64,000 nt of DNA from Bisporella sp. PMI_857. Taxonomy: Eukaryota; Ascomycota; Leotiomycetes; Helotiales; Helotiaceae. The stretch is from positions 124,001 to 188,000 of the forward strand of contig JAJSPD010000013.1 of the NCBI GenBank assembly GCA_021307315.1. The letters run 5' to 3'. Positions within the stretch are counted from its first letter, which is position 1; each line of letters begins with the position of its first letter. Of this stretch, positions 22,757-36,245 are shown one piece after another. Both the position numbers and the translations under genes were made by a program. Under the pieces are notes generated by a model. That model did not search any database. It saw only the letters and a list, made by a program, of their open reading frames with translations, and was not told the origin of the DNA.

Positions 22757-25700
22757 ATGGACGTCAATCAAGTTCTCATAGATTCCCTTTCTCCAGGTGA
22801 GCCTTCTTCAAGCTGCTAGAGAGCTATATACCATGTAGCAACCGTATTAACGCTTCGCAGATGCTTCTACCAGAGGAAATGCCGAACAGCAGCTCACGCA
22901 GGCCCAAGAGTCAGATTTTGTAAGTCCACCCCCTTGACCGCTTCACCTCTCCGCTCAAAATTGTCCGCTAACCCACTCCCTCAGGCCGGCTATCTGGTCA
23001 TACTCGTTCAAGTCCTTGTGAACGAACAAGCCACAGGTTCCGTCCGACAAGCCGCCGGTCTTGCCCTTAAGAACGCCTTCACAGCCCGCGAGTTCGCACG
23101 GTTACGGGATTTACAAGAGAAATGGCTGCAGCTGGGCCAGGATGTCAAGAAGCAGATCAAAGACCTGGTTCTCCAGGCCCTTGCATCTACGAATAGTCAA
23201 GCCAGCGCCGCATCGGCGCAGGTTGTTGTATCGATAGCCACGATTGAGCTGCCCAGAGATCAATGGCCGGAGCTGATGGCCACTTTAGTTCGTAATGTGG
23301 GAGAGGGCTCTGATAGCCTGAAGCAGTCCTCTTTGACGGCTATTGGTTTCATCTGTGAAAGCGAAGATAGCGATCTTAGATCTAGTTTGGTACAACATTC
23401 AAATGCTATCCTTACCGCTGTTGTCCAAGGCGCAAGGAAGGAGGAGCCGAATACTGAAGTCCGTCTGGCTGCTATCACGGCTCTGTCGGATTCTTTGGCA
23501 TTTGTGCAAGAGAACTTTAAGACGGAGGGCGAGCGAAATTATATCATGCAGGTTGTCTGCGAGGCTACGCAGGCCCCAGATACCAGGATACAACAAGGCG
23601 CTTTTGGATGTCTGAACAGAATTATGGCCCTTTATTATGATCTGATGCGTTTCTATATGGAGAAGGCGTTGTTTGGTCTCACAATTATGGGTATGAAGAG
23701 CGAGGAGGAAGATGTCGCTAAGCTTGCTGTTGAGTTCTGGAGCACGGTTTGCGAAGAGGAAATTGCGATCGAGGATGACAATGCACAGGTATAGACACCT
23801 TAGTATACGTACTGAAAGTCTCGCTAATGAATACTCCAGGTTGAGAGAGAAGATCAAATGCGCCCATTCTTCAACTTCTGCCGGGTTGCAACCAACGAAG
23901 TTGTCCCAGTTCTTTTGCACCTTTTGACCAAGCAGGACGAGGATGCTGGTGATGATGAATACAATCTTTCCCGGGCAGCTTACCAGTGTCTTCAACTCTA
24001 CGCACAAACCGTCCGTGGTGGTATCATCCAACCAGTTTTAGCATTCGTAGAGGCCAACTTGCGATCAGAAGACTGGCACAATCGTGATGCTGCCGTCTCT
24101 GCTTTTGGGGCTATCATGGAGGGACCCGAAGAGGAGAGCCTCTTGCCAATCGTCAAGCAAGCTCTACCAGTCGTTATCGGTATGATGGAGGATAAGTTCG
24201 TTCACGTAAAGGATTCTACCGCGTATGCTTTGGGACGAATTACCGAAGCATGCTCCGAAGCCATTGATCCCCAAGTTCATCTTCCACAGCTTATCGGCTC
24301 TCTTTTCGCCGGATTGGTTAGCAGCCCTAAGATGGCTGGATCTTGCTGTTGGGCTTTGATGAACCTTGCTGAGCGGTTTGCTGGAGATATTGGATGCCAG
24401 GAGAATCCCCTTTCACCTCATTTCAATGAGAGCATTTCCCGACTTCTTCAAGTCACCGAGAGGGGCGATGCTGACAACCAGCTACGAACCGCAGCGTATG
24501 AAGTCCTGAACACTTTTGTCCAGAACTCAGCAAGCAACAGTCTTCCTGCCGTTGCTCAACTTTCTGATGTCATCATCAAGCGTCTAGAGAGAACGATTCC
24601 ACTTCAGCAACAGGTCATTAGCGTTGAGGACAAGATCACATTAGAGGAGATGCAAACAAGTCTGTGCACCGTGCTCTTGGCCATTGTACAGCGCCTTGAA
24701 AAGGAGATTCAGCCTCAGGCAGATCAGATCATGACTATCTTGTTACAAATGCTCAGCACAGCAGTAAGTGACACGGGCCAATGCTCCAAGCATTTGATTT
24801 ATCTAACCAAAATTTAGGGTCCCAAATCAAGTGTTCCAGATGCGATCTTTGCCACAGTCAGCAGCTTGGCCAATGCTTTGGAAGAGGCGTTCGCAAAATA
24901 CATGGAATCCTTCGCCCCATATCTCTACAATGCTCTCGGTAATCAAGAAGAGCCAAGTCTTTGCTCTATGGCCATTGGGCTCGTTAGTGACATCACACGT
25001 TCTATGGGCGAGCCTTGCCAGCCGTACTGTGACACATTCATGAACTATTTGTTGAACAATCTTAGGGTATGTAATTTCCTGGACTTAGATCTTGCTCTAG
25101 CTAAGCCTAGTCATTCTGGGCTTCGTCGATCCTTCGATATAAAGTGAAACATGCTAACATCTTCTGCAGAGTCCCGCCCTTGCTAATCAATTCAAGCCTG
25201 CCATCCTGCAATGCTTCGGTGATATCGCTAGTGCCATCGGTGGTCACTTTGAGACATATCTATCCGTTGTTGCTCAAGTGCTTCAGCAAGCTGCAAACGT
25301 CCAAGCGGGTAAGCGCTTCAGAAATACTTTGACCTCCGATAATCATACTGATGGATACTTTAGGCCCAGATGGATCGTATGAGATGTTCGACTACGTCAT
25401 CTCTTTACGTGAGGGTATCATGGATGCATGGGGCGGTATTATTGGCGCAATGAAAGCTGGCAACAAGACCAATTTGCTTCAGCCATTAGTGGAGTCTATC
25501 TTCCAGCTTCTCAATACTGTTTGGACCGATCCAAACAAGAGTGATGCTCTCATGCGCTCTTCCATGGGTGTGATTGGGTATGTGGTTCCCTGCTTTTGAC
25601 GGCATCATGGACTAACAACAGCAGTGATCTTGCTGATGCTTTCCCTAACGGAGAATATCAAAACTTCTACCGTTCTGAATGGTTAACGGCCATGATCAAG

Positions 25701-25811
25701 GACACTCGCCAAAATCGTGACTTCCAACAACGTACTATTGAGACAGCACGTTGGGCACGCGAGCAAGTCAAGCGCCAAATTGGCGGAACCCAAGGTTTCC
25801 AACAGACCTGA
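22757..25811 (+). CDS. KAP95: Importin subunit beta-1 (karyopherin beta, Kap95)
   Basis: Eight exons join to 871 residues, the usual length. Introns are 22797-22860, 22920-22984, 23789-23839, 24764-24817, 25067-25169, 25309-25363 and 25578-25624. The protein is a chain of HEAT repeats throughout. Recognisable stretches include the N-terminal [12 protein letters not shown], the acidic loop after [41 protein letters not shown] segments in exon 4 and [19 protein letters not shown]. It binds importin alpha and Ran-GTP and carries classical NLS cargo through nuclear pores. The start [13 protein letters not shown] is encoded by a 40-base exon. It converges with RRP43. Confidence 0.95.
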
Positions 25812-26831
25812 TTGTCCTCTCACGATATGTCGCATACCACATTTCCTGATGTGTTCCCTCCAAAGATACAGAGCACCAGGGTCGTATTCTCTTTCCCTAC
25901 AACTTTTCTTGCTTATCAGGTGGTCAAAACGAGGGGCCTGTCCTCGAATCACAATCATCGGCGTTCATCTTACACTATTCCCCAGCAGACGGATCATGCG
26001 GATACATCGATAGAAACATTCTCGGCGAAGTCGTACGCGAATATCTTTTACATCAAAGGAGTCTATCGAAAAGTTTGCCCGCTTATAGATCAACCACCAA
26101 CAGCACTTATAACACCACTTGTATAAAAGTCACGACCCCTGTTTTGTCACCGCGCCATCCTACCAATACCCCAGCTATGCCATGATTTTTTATTATCGAG
26201 ACGAAGAGACGAGAGGCCATGTCGCCAACGATGTATTCTCAGCCCCCGCAACCGGAAGGACTTGTGGGAGCTTGGGAGAAAGTAATGTAAGCCCGCTTAT
26301 TCCCATGAAGGGATGGCTGGGCAGTGGCTAGATCTGTGAGAGAAGAGGACGAGGGATCATAGAGGATGCGGGGAGGAAGTGGATATTTGGGTTATCTTTG
26401 ACGATCAAGTGATGGGATAGATGACACATACTATTAAGGGGAGTGTAGGGGTATTTGAATGGGTTCGGTAGCAGCGGATGAATAAATATGATCCCCTTCC
26501 ATTGGATGTGTATTCGTCATGCGTGAAATTCGTGTGCGGTGTAAATGTTCAGTAATAACATCAAAATGACGGCCGTAGGTCGTAGGACCCCGAGGTATCT
26601 ATTCATGTATGTGCTGCTACTCTATCCCAAGGACCCTTCTAAAATGCCAACTTCGCATCCTGGGCCCTGTGTTATCCAGCAATCCGTTCCTTTCGGCGGA
26701 TTGTCTTCGGCGTAAGCATCATCAGCGTGGGCATCACTACCTCCCGCCTCCTCTGAGAGGCAAATTGGTGTCCTGATCTTTCATCAAAACACGCTTGACA
26801 CTATTCCACGTTCTCAAACCACCGTGTTGTT
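25812..26831. other. Intergenic region between convergent genes
   Basis: These 1,020 bases are the facing 3' regions of KAP95 and RRP43. Short frames are present but none is supported. Confidence 0.4.
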
Positions 26832-27881
26832 TCAACCCTTCGTCAAAACCCCTCCCAACTCCCTCCATCTGGCCTCCGCCAGCCTTACAATTTCGGCCAT
26901 CTCCTCCTTGCCGACGACCACGCCGCCGTGCTTCTCGATGCCCAATACCCTTGTCCCTCGTGAGCAGTCCACCACAACACTCACAGTCTCACTACAAAGC
27001 CCCTCCTCAAACGCATCCGGATCCAACAATATCCAACTTCTCTTATCCCCTCCCTTCCCTTCCATCCCCTCTTTCGCCCTGAACACCAACGCCGTCGTCG
27101 ATATCGGGAGGCCATTGAGAGTTAGGCGTTTAGACTGGGAGGTGACATCGGAGCATAAGATAGATTGGAGATCAGGATCCCAGTACGCCTGCGGAAGGCG
27201 CACATCTTTGAGAGCGGCGAGCACGGCGAGCCAAGCAGCGTCGAAAGGGTTGCCGTCGAGGGAGATGAAGAGAATATCAATGTATAACGTCCAGAAGGCC
27301 TTGATTTCTCCTTCCGGCTCCGCCCTTTCGACCTCCCCGTCGCCCATCTCCTCGTCTTCGAAACCCGGCGGTTGGTACCAGATCCTCAATTCCTCACCAT
27401 CGATGATATTGCTGGCGTGTATTAAAGAATAGATTCGCGTCGAGAGAGTCTGCGCAAGTGTGCTGGGTGGCTGGCCGGGCATGAATAAAGGGCTACATCC
27501 CGTGGCCAACTCAATATTCGGCACCAATAGATCTAATTCCTTCGCCTCATTATATTCCTTTCCCGGCCGTAACCTTGCGTTGTCGTGTCTGAAGGCTGGT
27601 GCATTAGTAGCGAGGAGGATCTCGGCGCGTACGCCGCACACGACAGTCGTGTCGCCGATTCTGGTGACGGCGCTGCCGGCACAGTGGGAGAGCGAGCCTG
27701 TGTTGATGTTCAGAGGACGGGTGGTGGTGGGGGTGCGGCCATTGGGACGTTTTGCGAGAGGAGGGGTAGTGCTTTGAGGGGTGGAGGATGGAGGTGAGAG
27801 GTGCGCGAGGAGGTAAGGGTGGGGAGAAAGTTTTGCAAAGATTTGGCGAGGAAAGGAAAGGGTTGGCTGCTGCGTCGCCAT
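26832..27881 (-). CDS. RRP43: Exosome complex component RRP43 (RNase PH-like)
   Basis: An intronless frame of 349 residues starts at MATQQPTLSFPRQIFAKLSP (ATG at 27881). The open frame extends 55 codons further upstream, but this start fits the family. RNase PH-fold segments are clear: RPLNINTGSLSHCAGSAVTRIGDT, then VVCGVRAEIL, and later DGNPFDAAWLAVLAALKDVRLP. It also carries LNGLPISTTALVF and a late SVVVDCSRGT. RRP43 is a non-catalytic ring subunit of the nuclear and cytoplasmic RNA exosome. The acidic loop EDEEMGDGEVERAEPEGEI is a lineage-type insertion. Confidence 0.93.
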   Translation of the reverse strand: MATQQPTLSFPRQIFAKLSPHPYLLAHLSPPSSTPQSTTPPLAKRPNGRTPTTTRPLNINTGSLSHCAGSAVTRIGDTTVVCGVRAEILLATNAPAFRHDNARLRPGKEYNEAKELDLLVPNIELATGCSPLFMPGQPPSTLAQTLSTRIYSLIHASNIIDGEELRIWYQPPGFEDEEMGDGEVERAEPEGEIKAFWTLYIDILFISLDGNPFDAAWLAVLAALKDVRLPQAYWDPDLQSILCSDVTSQSKRLTLNGLPISTTALVFRAKEGMEGKGGDKRSWILLDPDAFEEGLCSETVSVVVDCSRGTRVLGIEKHGGVVVGKEEMAEIVRLAEARWRELGGVLTKG

Positions 27882-29319
27882 ATTCGAGATTGTGAGTGTC
27901 AGATTGAGAATAGACAGAGTGTGTGAGAGAGGTCTTGATGGTCGAGTTAGGAGCATAAAGACATGGACTCTGGTGCTTGAAAATTTTGGTGGAGCCAGGA
28001 AGCAGAGCGGGAGCTCCCGATCCAATAGAAGTCCAGCCTGGACCACAAGAGGCTGGGAGGCTGATACCCATTCATTTTCGACACCTAGTTTAGATCACCA
28101 ATATGTACCTCTCCTCCAAGAATTTGCAATAGCTTTATATCATCTTATTTTCTATCCTCAGTTTCATCAAGTTTGTATTCTTGTGGTGTGGCCTTCCGAT
28201 GATATAGATAAGAAAGCACTATTTGCGGACCCATGGGGCTTGTCCATAAACATAACCAGATATCAATTCAAAGGACGCAAAGAAATTCAGGCCTGTTTGC
28301 TTGGCTTTGGAGAATGAAATAACTAGCTATGGGATATATTAAGATGGCAAATTTACTTCAAGTATGTCAATACATGTATTTTACGTCCAATGCGTCAAAC
28401 AATTGTCATAAGCATGCACCCTTGACGGCTAAGCAAGTGTGAATGGTCAATTGTCAGAAGATCAATGATATATTTGCTTTGGCATGTGAGAATGTATATA
28501 GCGTGTAGAGCAATGGCCACACACACCCTTTCACCTCTCGTAAAATATGAACGTCTGAAATTTACTTTGCGGTTAGCATGCAGTCAACTGGCTGGTGCGA
28601 CGTCGTAGCTGGAAACTTACAAGTATGTTTGGCAAATGCGGGGATAGATGTCAATACCAACCTATATGAGATAATAGGCAGATGATACCATTGTCTTCAT
28701 GGCCGTGCTCCTCCACGCGTGGTCAGCACCTCTTAAGGCTTTCAATAAGTGCTGAGGTAATACCCACAAAGAGTGTGTAGCGACTTGTGACATGTGTCAT
28801 TGGTCTCTGTGCACATTCACTTGCTGATTTCGATGGTGGATGGTAGAACCATCGTCTTCTTCGTGGTAGTGGTGGTGCTAGTGGACTTGCCACCCTCGAT
28901 CAAGGTAGTCGTTACATGTGTGAATGTGACAACAGCTTTACAAGGTTCAAAGTTAGTTGTCATGATCCTTAAATCAAAGCCCATAAAGATTCATCTGCGT
29001 CCAAGATTCCACTTCACCAACAGCCACGTCCCAAAGGATCTGCCAAGTAATTAACTTACTCGTAGTAGTAACTGTAGTGAGAAGCGTTAGTGACAACCGA
29101 GAATTCAAGAGTGGAGAACTATGTGGAGGGTACTTAATGACAGTCGCCTAAGAATGTGATGGGAATGTTACATCGCCCTGTCCCAGCCAATCAATACTTC
29201 GAGCTTCTAAAGCGGTCCACTCCTTCCCTCGCCGTCCATCATCACTTCCTGCGCCTGTGGGATTATGCTTGAGAGGTGGCATTGTCCTTATGGGCTTCTG
29301 GGGCCTCCTGGGCTCAAAT
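27882..29319. other. Intergenic region
   Basis: No firm gene is seen. On the minus strand around 28830-28970 a short frame reads like a threonine-rich tract (STSTTTTTKK), but I could not build a gene around it. Confidence 0.35.
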
Positions 29320-30109
29320 TCAAAGTTGCGGCGGTGGTGCTTGCCCCTTGGGCGATTGTGTTAACGCAGGCGATCCCTCCTCCTTGTTGAAAGGGGTGCT
29401 AGTAGATTGATCCCTTTTGGACTTTGTTCCCTGCGTTCTCTCCTCGCTTCTTATCACGTTCATCATCTCTCCATTTTCGAACTCCCAGGCCCTTGTTCCT
29501 TCTTCTGCCTCTGAGGTCTGCATATTCTTGAAACAGTCTTCTTCAACCCCATCTAGGTCGTCAATATTCTCGAGCCATGGATCATATTGAACGCTGCAGC
29601 AGTCGCCACTCTTGGCCTTTTTCAGGTTTTCACTTGCAAGCTCAGATGCCATCCTCTTAGCAGAGTCTTTTTGTTCCTAGTCATCATCAGGATCGCTATT
29701 GAATTGTGTTGTCACTTGTTCACTGACGACTCACCTTGGGTATTGTTGATTGGGTGATCATGCTATCAATCCGCTTGACTATCAAATGCGTGGCAAAGTT
29801 AACCCAATAACGATGCGGGTTATCCACGTCTGCCCACCGAAATTTTGCATCCAAATTTTTCCTGAGCTCATCAATGATTGTTTGTCGACGTGACCTTGCC
29901 TCAGGGGACGTTCCTCCGAACTACTTAGTTGGATGGTCCTTCCGTTCGTCAATGGGAGCGGCTCTAATCATTCCGTAGACAAGTTGTTTTTCTATTTTGT
30001 CAATTCCTAGCCCGGCTAGCAAAATATCTTCTCGCATGATACCACTTTCATCGCAAGGGCCGGCAAAATGTTTCTCGTAGAATTTTCTTGGCTGGAACTG
30101 GCGTGCCAT
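29320..30109 (-). CDS. Orphan hypothetical protein, three-exon model
   Basis: Three exons are proposed: 30109-29925, 29861-29735 and 29676-29320, giving 222 residues. The intron at 29677-29734 is clear (gtgagt...gactag). Between exons 1 and 2 the frame stays the same but contains a TAG at 29921-29923. That TAG falls inside a possible 63-base intron (29862-29924, gtagtt...ctcag). If the intron is not spliced, the gene is a pseudogene with one nonsense codon. The product starts MARQFQPRKFYEKHFAGPC, has RYWVNFATHLIVKRIDSMIT in the middle and an acidic, polar C-terminus ending PPPQL. I recognise no family. Confidence 0.5.
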
Positions 30110-31624
30110 CGCTATGGCTAGTCGTGTTCAAGAAAGGTTGTGCGTCTTGAAACCTCTTGTGGGGAATGAGGATTTGAGGTTCAAGCGTCGTTCTACTTCG
30201 TGGAGAGGGAAACTACGCATATGTTGAACGATTCAAGACAGAAGGAACAACACCGAATCTAGTGTATAGTTATAACTTTCCTTATATGTGATTTAGCCAA
30301 TCCCAAGAACTTTTTAGCCTCTGCTGATGCATGTACAGAGAGAGATATTATCATAACCCTCAGACACTGGTTCCAAGTAGCAAATATAATCACGGGATTT
30401 AGGCTTTGATAGATAATATAATCCCCATAACGCCTTCCCAGCTCAGACGCCTACTAGGAATCCCAACTGAATGCTCCTTGCTTTGTTCATTACGTGATAT
30501 TGATATGTGACATCAAAATCAAACTATGAGCATCTACTTGTGGTGATCTGAGCCCTGCCTGTTTATATAGGACTCAGCTACGGAACTCAAACAGTCTAGG
30601 TCTAACAACTCTCATCTGTCTTGGACTTAGCCAAGAAGCCTTAGGTCTTCACCCCCATCGTATCAGACTTCCACTTCATCTTGAGAATACTCTCGGAACA
30701 AGAAAGCTACTATAAATCGCAAATTTTTGAAGCGAATGACATGTTTGAGACCCATATACGTAAAGTTGCTCAATACTTTGGCATCCTTTCTCGAAATTGT
30801 TTTTCATTATTCTCTTGCTTAGTTGTCGTTTATTTTTCTTGCAACTGCACTTCACTTACCTGGTCTCTGAAAATATAGAGTTGAATATTACCTTACCATG
30901 TGTCAACCTCGGAGCCAGAGTAAACCCCTTCGTCCATGCCTTTCAGAGGATAATCTTGCCATCCCAACTCAAGGTTTTCCATTAATCAAATCACTGCTCA
31001 GTCTCACGTACATACATCACATCACATCACATCACCTACTCGCTGACATCTCTCTAAGATCGAGAATAACATACACTGCGCGGGACCTTCGGCTATATCT
31101 TTGAACGAGTATCTAGGTGACTAATAGAGAGTAAGCAACTCCCGCCTTTCACATTATTCTGTTCAACTTCCACCTTAACTCGATTTGCATGCTATCTTTA
31201 GGCCATGAAGACCAGCCTAGCCCTGATCGATCTCGGTTTTCGATTTGCCTCTTACGATCTGAAACATCCACATACTAGCCTCTTCTCACATCAACTTTCC
31301 CTCAACAAACATCTATCCTCAGCTATTAATCAACTATTATAGTCCATAATCAGAATATATTTCCAAACTGGGAATTCTTATTGCTCTTCAAGATAGTTTT
31401 GATTTCGATATCACCATACCACCATACCACCGCCGAGTAAGTCACAGTAATCCATCTCATCTGTGCTGCAATTCATGAACAGGATACCACTCCTCACTCA
31501 CTCGCTCGCTGCATTTAAGCCGTTTCACTATAACAAACTATCAAATTTAATTCCTCAGATCGTGAAACTTCTACTAACTTTGGACTTCGGGTCATCTAGA
31601 CCACTCACCTTTGTCTTGTCAATA
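30110..31624. other. Intergenic region with ACATC pentanucleotide run
   Basis: AT-rich noncoding sequence and the leader of the SNF2 gene. A short tandem run of ACATC occurs near 31014-31036. The frame of the SNF2 gene stays open upstream to an ATG at 31463, which could be an alternative start. Confidence 0.4.
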
Positions 31625-34600
31625 ATGGACGGGCCACCGGAGAGATCAGATATCGATACATTCGATCCATTGGGAGACTTCTCCGGCAAAGAATCACTCA
31701 CATTAGGAGTTGTTGAAATCGAGCAAGACACCTCCCAAGAAACAATTTTAAACGTTTCTTTCTTAACACATACATTGAAGGAGTCTTCTACTATGCCAGC
31801 TCCAGTCTTGTCATCAGAACCACATCCCGAGACATCATATGATCTATCTGCCGCAGTCACGAAACCCCCTCAGGTTGACGTGGGCCGCAGCCCGGAGGAT
31901 TTTGGTGATGAGAGCACAGTTATAGAATACAATCTGGACAAGGTCTTACAGAGCAATTTGATTTCTGATGAGACCGCAACACGCCCTATCCAAGTTACAA
32001 CCAAAATGCCAAAATTTCTTCAAGATACAGCGATACACATAATGCCTAATATCACCCAGAAGTCAGCGCCACCATTCGACATGCATGTGGATGACGAGCC
32101 TGGTGAGATCATCAATCTTGCTAATGACGAGGCTGAGGTTAAGCATGACCCCTTGGGACCTTCATTCTCAAATGTTTATTCGAATCCCATACTTTTGGAC
32201 GATGAAAATATCAGTGTCAAGCACGAAGACACTGCTGGTACCAGGAACCAGAAAAACACGGAATTTAAAAGGAAACCTACTGAAGAGGAGTTAACTGTCA
32301 AGCTAGATGCCACAACGCCTTTTAGATCTCGGATACCATCTATATTTCGTCAGTCATCCGGTGAACAGAATGAGCCTAGTACAAAATTTGAGCTGGATAC
32401 TACGGAGAGAAACATAAAACAAACTAACAACACCAATCAAGATGCTAACGGTGATGGCGGTTGGCCTTATTTCGGTATTATGCCTCGCCAGCAACAGTCG
32501 GCCCCAGAAGAAATGAGTGAGCGTGATCTCAGACTTCTCTTAACGACATTAAGAGGAAAGCGACCAAAGCGCAAGGGGAGCTCAAGCCTAGGAAACCCCA
32601 AGAAAAGTCCCAAAAAGAGCAGAAAGGACAGATCGTCAACATCTAAGCCTAAGCAAAAGAAATATAAACAAAATGTGGCCATGGGAGATGATGAGGAATA
32701 TGTCAACTTCGAGTCACTATTTGGGAATGAATCCGGCCCGGAATTTGATGCCGCACCTAGCATTGAGGCTAGCACCAAGAAAGTACAATTAGAGGCAATG
32801 CTAGCTGGGTGTCCATCAGACAGCCACATGCCTCAGAACAGAAGAGACAGAGCAACAATTCATAGAGCCTCCAAAAGTTTCCACAATCGAATGGTACGTG
32901 CAGTAAACGGGGCTTGGCGCTTGGATGGAATGCGCACTGGTGAGTTCTGTATGATAGCATCTCTTCTGAAGTTAACGCCTTTCCAGCACTATACCACCAT
33001 CAAATTATGGCCGCAGCATGGATGCATGGCAGAGAACTCAATAATGATGATGGACCTCGTGGTGGCATATTGGCAGATGCCATGGGTCTAGGAAAAACTC
33101 TGGAACTTATCGCGGTAATTATATAACTCCTTGTGCATATTCTCTACAGATTGATAATTGCTTACAAACAAATAAGACCTGCGCTGCAAATCCACCATCA
33201 TTCGAACAAATTATGAATCACAAGGGGGCGACTTTGATCGTCGTCCCGGCAGTTGTCGTAAGTATATAGGAAATCACTAGTATTTTTCATTATTGTTAAT
33301 ACAAGTCTAGCTTGACCAGTGGGAAAGAGAAATCATCAAGCATAGAGATAGCATGTCTCTGATGTCGATCCATGTTTTCAGAGCATCAGAGAACAAACCA
33401 ACAGAAGCTGTTGCGAGCAATAACATTGTCCTCACCTCATACTCACAAGTCACTAAAAGTCTCCCCTGGAATAACCTCGCAATTGAAGGAATCCGAAAGC
33501 AAAACAGAAAGACAGGAGAAGATCCAGCAGATGATGACCCACAGCCCATCCAGAAGTTTATCCAAAGTCTTTTCGATGTAGGTCTTGCAGGGACACTTCA
33601 CCTTATTAAGTGGCATCGGGTAAGTGCGCAACGGCTATTCTATTCTCATACTATAATGGCTAATATACAAAATTCAGGTTATTTTAGACGAGAGTGTGAG
33701 ATCATCTTTCCATTTTGATATTCTGACTGCTGACTATCAGGTAGCACTGGATCAAGAATCACCTGAGCAGGGGTAGCCTTGCCGTGGATAATCTACTAGC
33801 TACATATAGATGGGCGGCGAGCGGCGTGAGTCATCCTGATTTGCATGTCTTATTAGACTGACTGAAATGGTTAGACACCTATCATGAATCGTCTTGAAGG
33901 TATGTTGCTTTGTCTGTTCATTTCAAAATCCAATATTGAGCTAATGTTTAGAATACTTCGCGTACCATCGATTTTTAAAATTACCTACCGGCAGATCTTA
34001 CCCAGAGTTCGTTTAATTCATCACTGCTTCAGTAATTTGAACTAATTACACCCTAGGTTTAGAGATAAGTTCTGCAACTCGGACCAGGTACGCCCTTGTG
34101 ACATTTACTCTTTGCTTGAATGACTGAGGCATATAGGGAATGAAAAAGTTGAAGGAGATCAATGAAAAGTTTTTGCTCCGGTATGGACATGCATAGATGA
34201 TTGAAGTTTCCGTTGTCTCTGATTAGTTCTCACATTCTTGATTTAGCCGTACAACCCAGAGCATGCTGCTTGGAAGGCCACTTCTTTCGCTTCCTAAGCC
34301 TACTCCACACACGATACCTGTTAGATCTACAGCAGCCGCAACAGTTATATATGGAGCATTTCATATGCGATTTAAGGGGCTGAAGGATACTGTTCAGAAG
34401 GGAGATCCTGCTGCCAAATTTAAAAATCTACTAAACCAACTTACCCGTCTCCGACAGTAAGTTTCTTATTATGTTCGAGAACTAGACTCATTTTCCACTA
34501 ACATATGTAGATTAACCTTTGACATTTTGGCTATTCCAAGAGAAACTAAGGTCTTAAGCAACCCCGTCATCTCTGCTATTTTACAGTCTGACAATGCTTT

Positions 34601-36245
34601 CTAGATGCTATTTGATGACTGTCATTTTGAAGCTATCTTAAAAGATTTGCTAAAAGTCACAAATGAGTCAAATTATATATATAAAGGTACAGTGGTCCAT
34701 TTTCGTTGCGGAGCTGATGTTGACACAATTTACAGAATTCAAAAAGTTAAGAAAGGAGAAAGTTGAGGAGGCGAAAGTAGCCGCCATAAAACGCCAGCTG
34801 GCGGGAATGGGAATTCAAGATGACGATTGTGATGAAGATTATGAGCAATGCGGTATATGTTGTGACACCCTTGTGGATGCTCAAGTCATCAAAACCAAGC
34901 ATTGCGACGCGATGTTCTGCAACTCATGCATTAATGAACACATTGCCGAGATAATATCTAAAGGGAATTCGGTCAGTTTACTACATTATAGTTCCTTCCC
35001 TTATGCTTACTTATATAGTATCTTTATTGCCCGGCATGTAATGCTCCTTTCGATGATTTCGAGGATGTCGTTCCACAATCCAAAAAGCGCAAATCGAAGA
35101 ATAGCCAAGCCAAATATGATTGGGAAAAGCCCTCACACTATCAAAGAAAAGGAGTTGACTCTTGTGGACATAGATTCATACCACACACACATAAAGCTTC
35201 TGCTTGGGAATGGATTCATAAACACGACGCCAAGCAAGGGAAAGTTCCGCGAAGCCCAAAACTAAAAGCAACAAGAGACGAACTGTATAGCCATGCAAGA
35301 GGCCTCCCCGAAGATAAAAAGATAATTTTCGTACAATTTGCACAGTCGGCTATAGCTATTGGTACGATGCTTCAAGAAGATGGCTATCGATTCGTATATT
35401 TTGATGTAAGTTCGAGATTAGCAATTAGAAGAGATGACGAACATAATTGATAGTATATTAGGGGACTATGTCAGCTCAACAACGAAATAAGGCGGTATCA
35501 TTGATAGAGCAGGATCCAGAAGTGAAGTTCATGATCTGTGGACTAAAGTGCGGAAGCCTTGGTTTGAACTGGGTGTGGGCAAACCATGTTCTCATCATGT
35601 ACGTACACCCAAGACTTATGCTAATCAGACTGACAAGTCTATAGCGACCCGTGGTGGAATGAGTGTGTGTAAGTGCAATAGCCAATCCTTGTGCCCAAGT
35701 TATTCAGCTAAATAAAACCTAGCGAGCTTCAGGCCTTTAGTCGCACCCATCGAATTGGTCAGGAAAAGCAGACACACTTTATTAAGCTATATCTCTGTGG
35801 AGGTGTCGACGATAAACTTCTTCAAGGTATAACTTAATCGAACCTGTTTCTGATCTGCCATTCTAATGATGTACGTAGTGCAGAGAAAGAAGAACAAGAT
35901 GCTTGCTCAAAGTAATGCAAGAATTTTGACTTCTCAGGAACTTGAAAAGATTCTTGAATGGAACCCGACAAGTAAGATTACCAGATGGTCATTTATAGGT
36001 GTAAATACTGACTTCCCTAAAGCTGAGGACGACGACGAGGTATGAAAGTGCACAGTTAACCACTTTATGGACTTGTGCTCGATTTTTCATATCAGTTTCA
36101 AAATACAAACGTATCATCGCCAGTACGTACAGCCGAAGAGATTGAAGAAAGGATAATAATATTGCGTAGTCTTCGCTATTGCGGTCAAGACTACCCTAGT
36201 CTTGCTCCAGTACTCCATGTATTCCTTCTCAACACTAAAAGTTAA
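31625..36245 (+). CDS. SNF2-family ATPase with embedded RING finger (Rad5/HLTF-like)
   Basis: Splicing 21 exons gives 1,188 residues in one closed frame. A disordered, basic/acidic N-terminus of about 440 residues ([20 protein letters not shown]) precedes the ATPase. SNF2 motifs are in order: [16 protein letters not shown] near 33060-33105; VILDES|HWIKN split by the intron at 33696-33744; SG|TPIMNRL split by the intron at 33826-33874. A C3HC4-type RING follows ([16 protein letters not shown], then CPAC after the intron at 34972-35018). The helicase C domain has [26 protein letters not shown] and motif [16 protein letters not shown] (about 35733-35775). Such proteins are DNA translocases and ubiquitin ligases of post-replication repair or chromatin. 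The intron at 34551-34604 has a weak gtctta donor and that at 34007-34056 a gttcgt donor. Start alternative: 31463. Confidence 0.85.
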
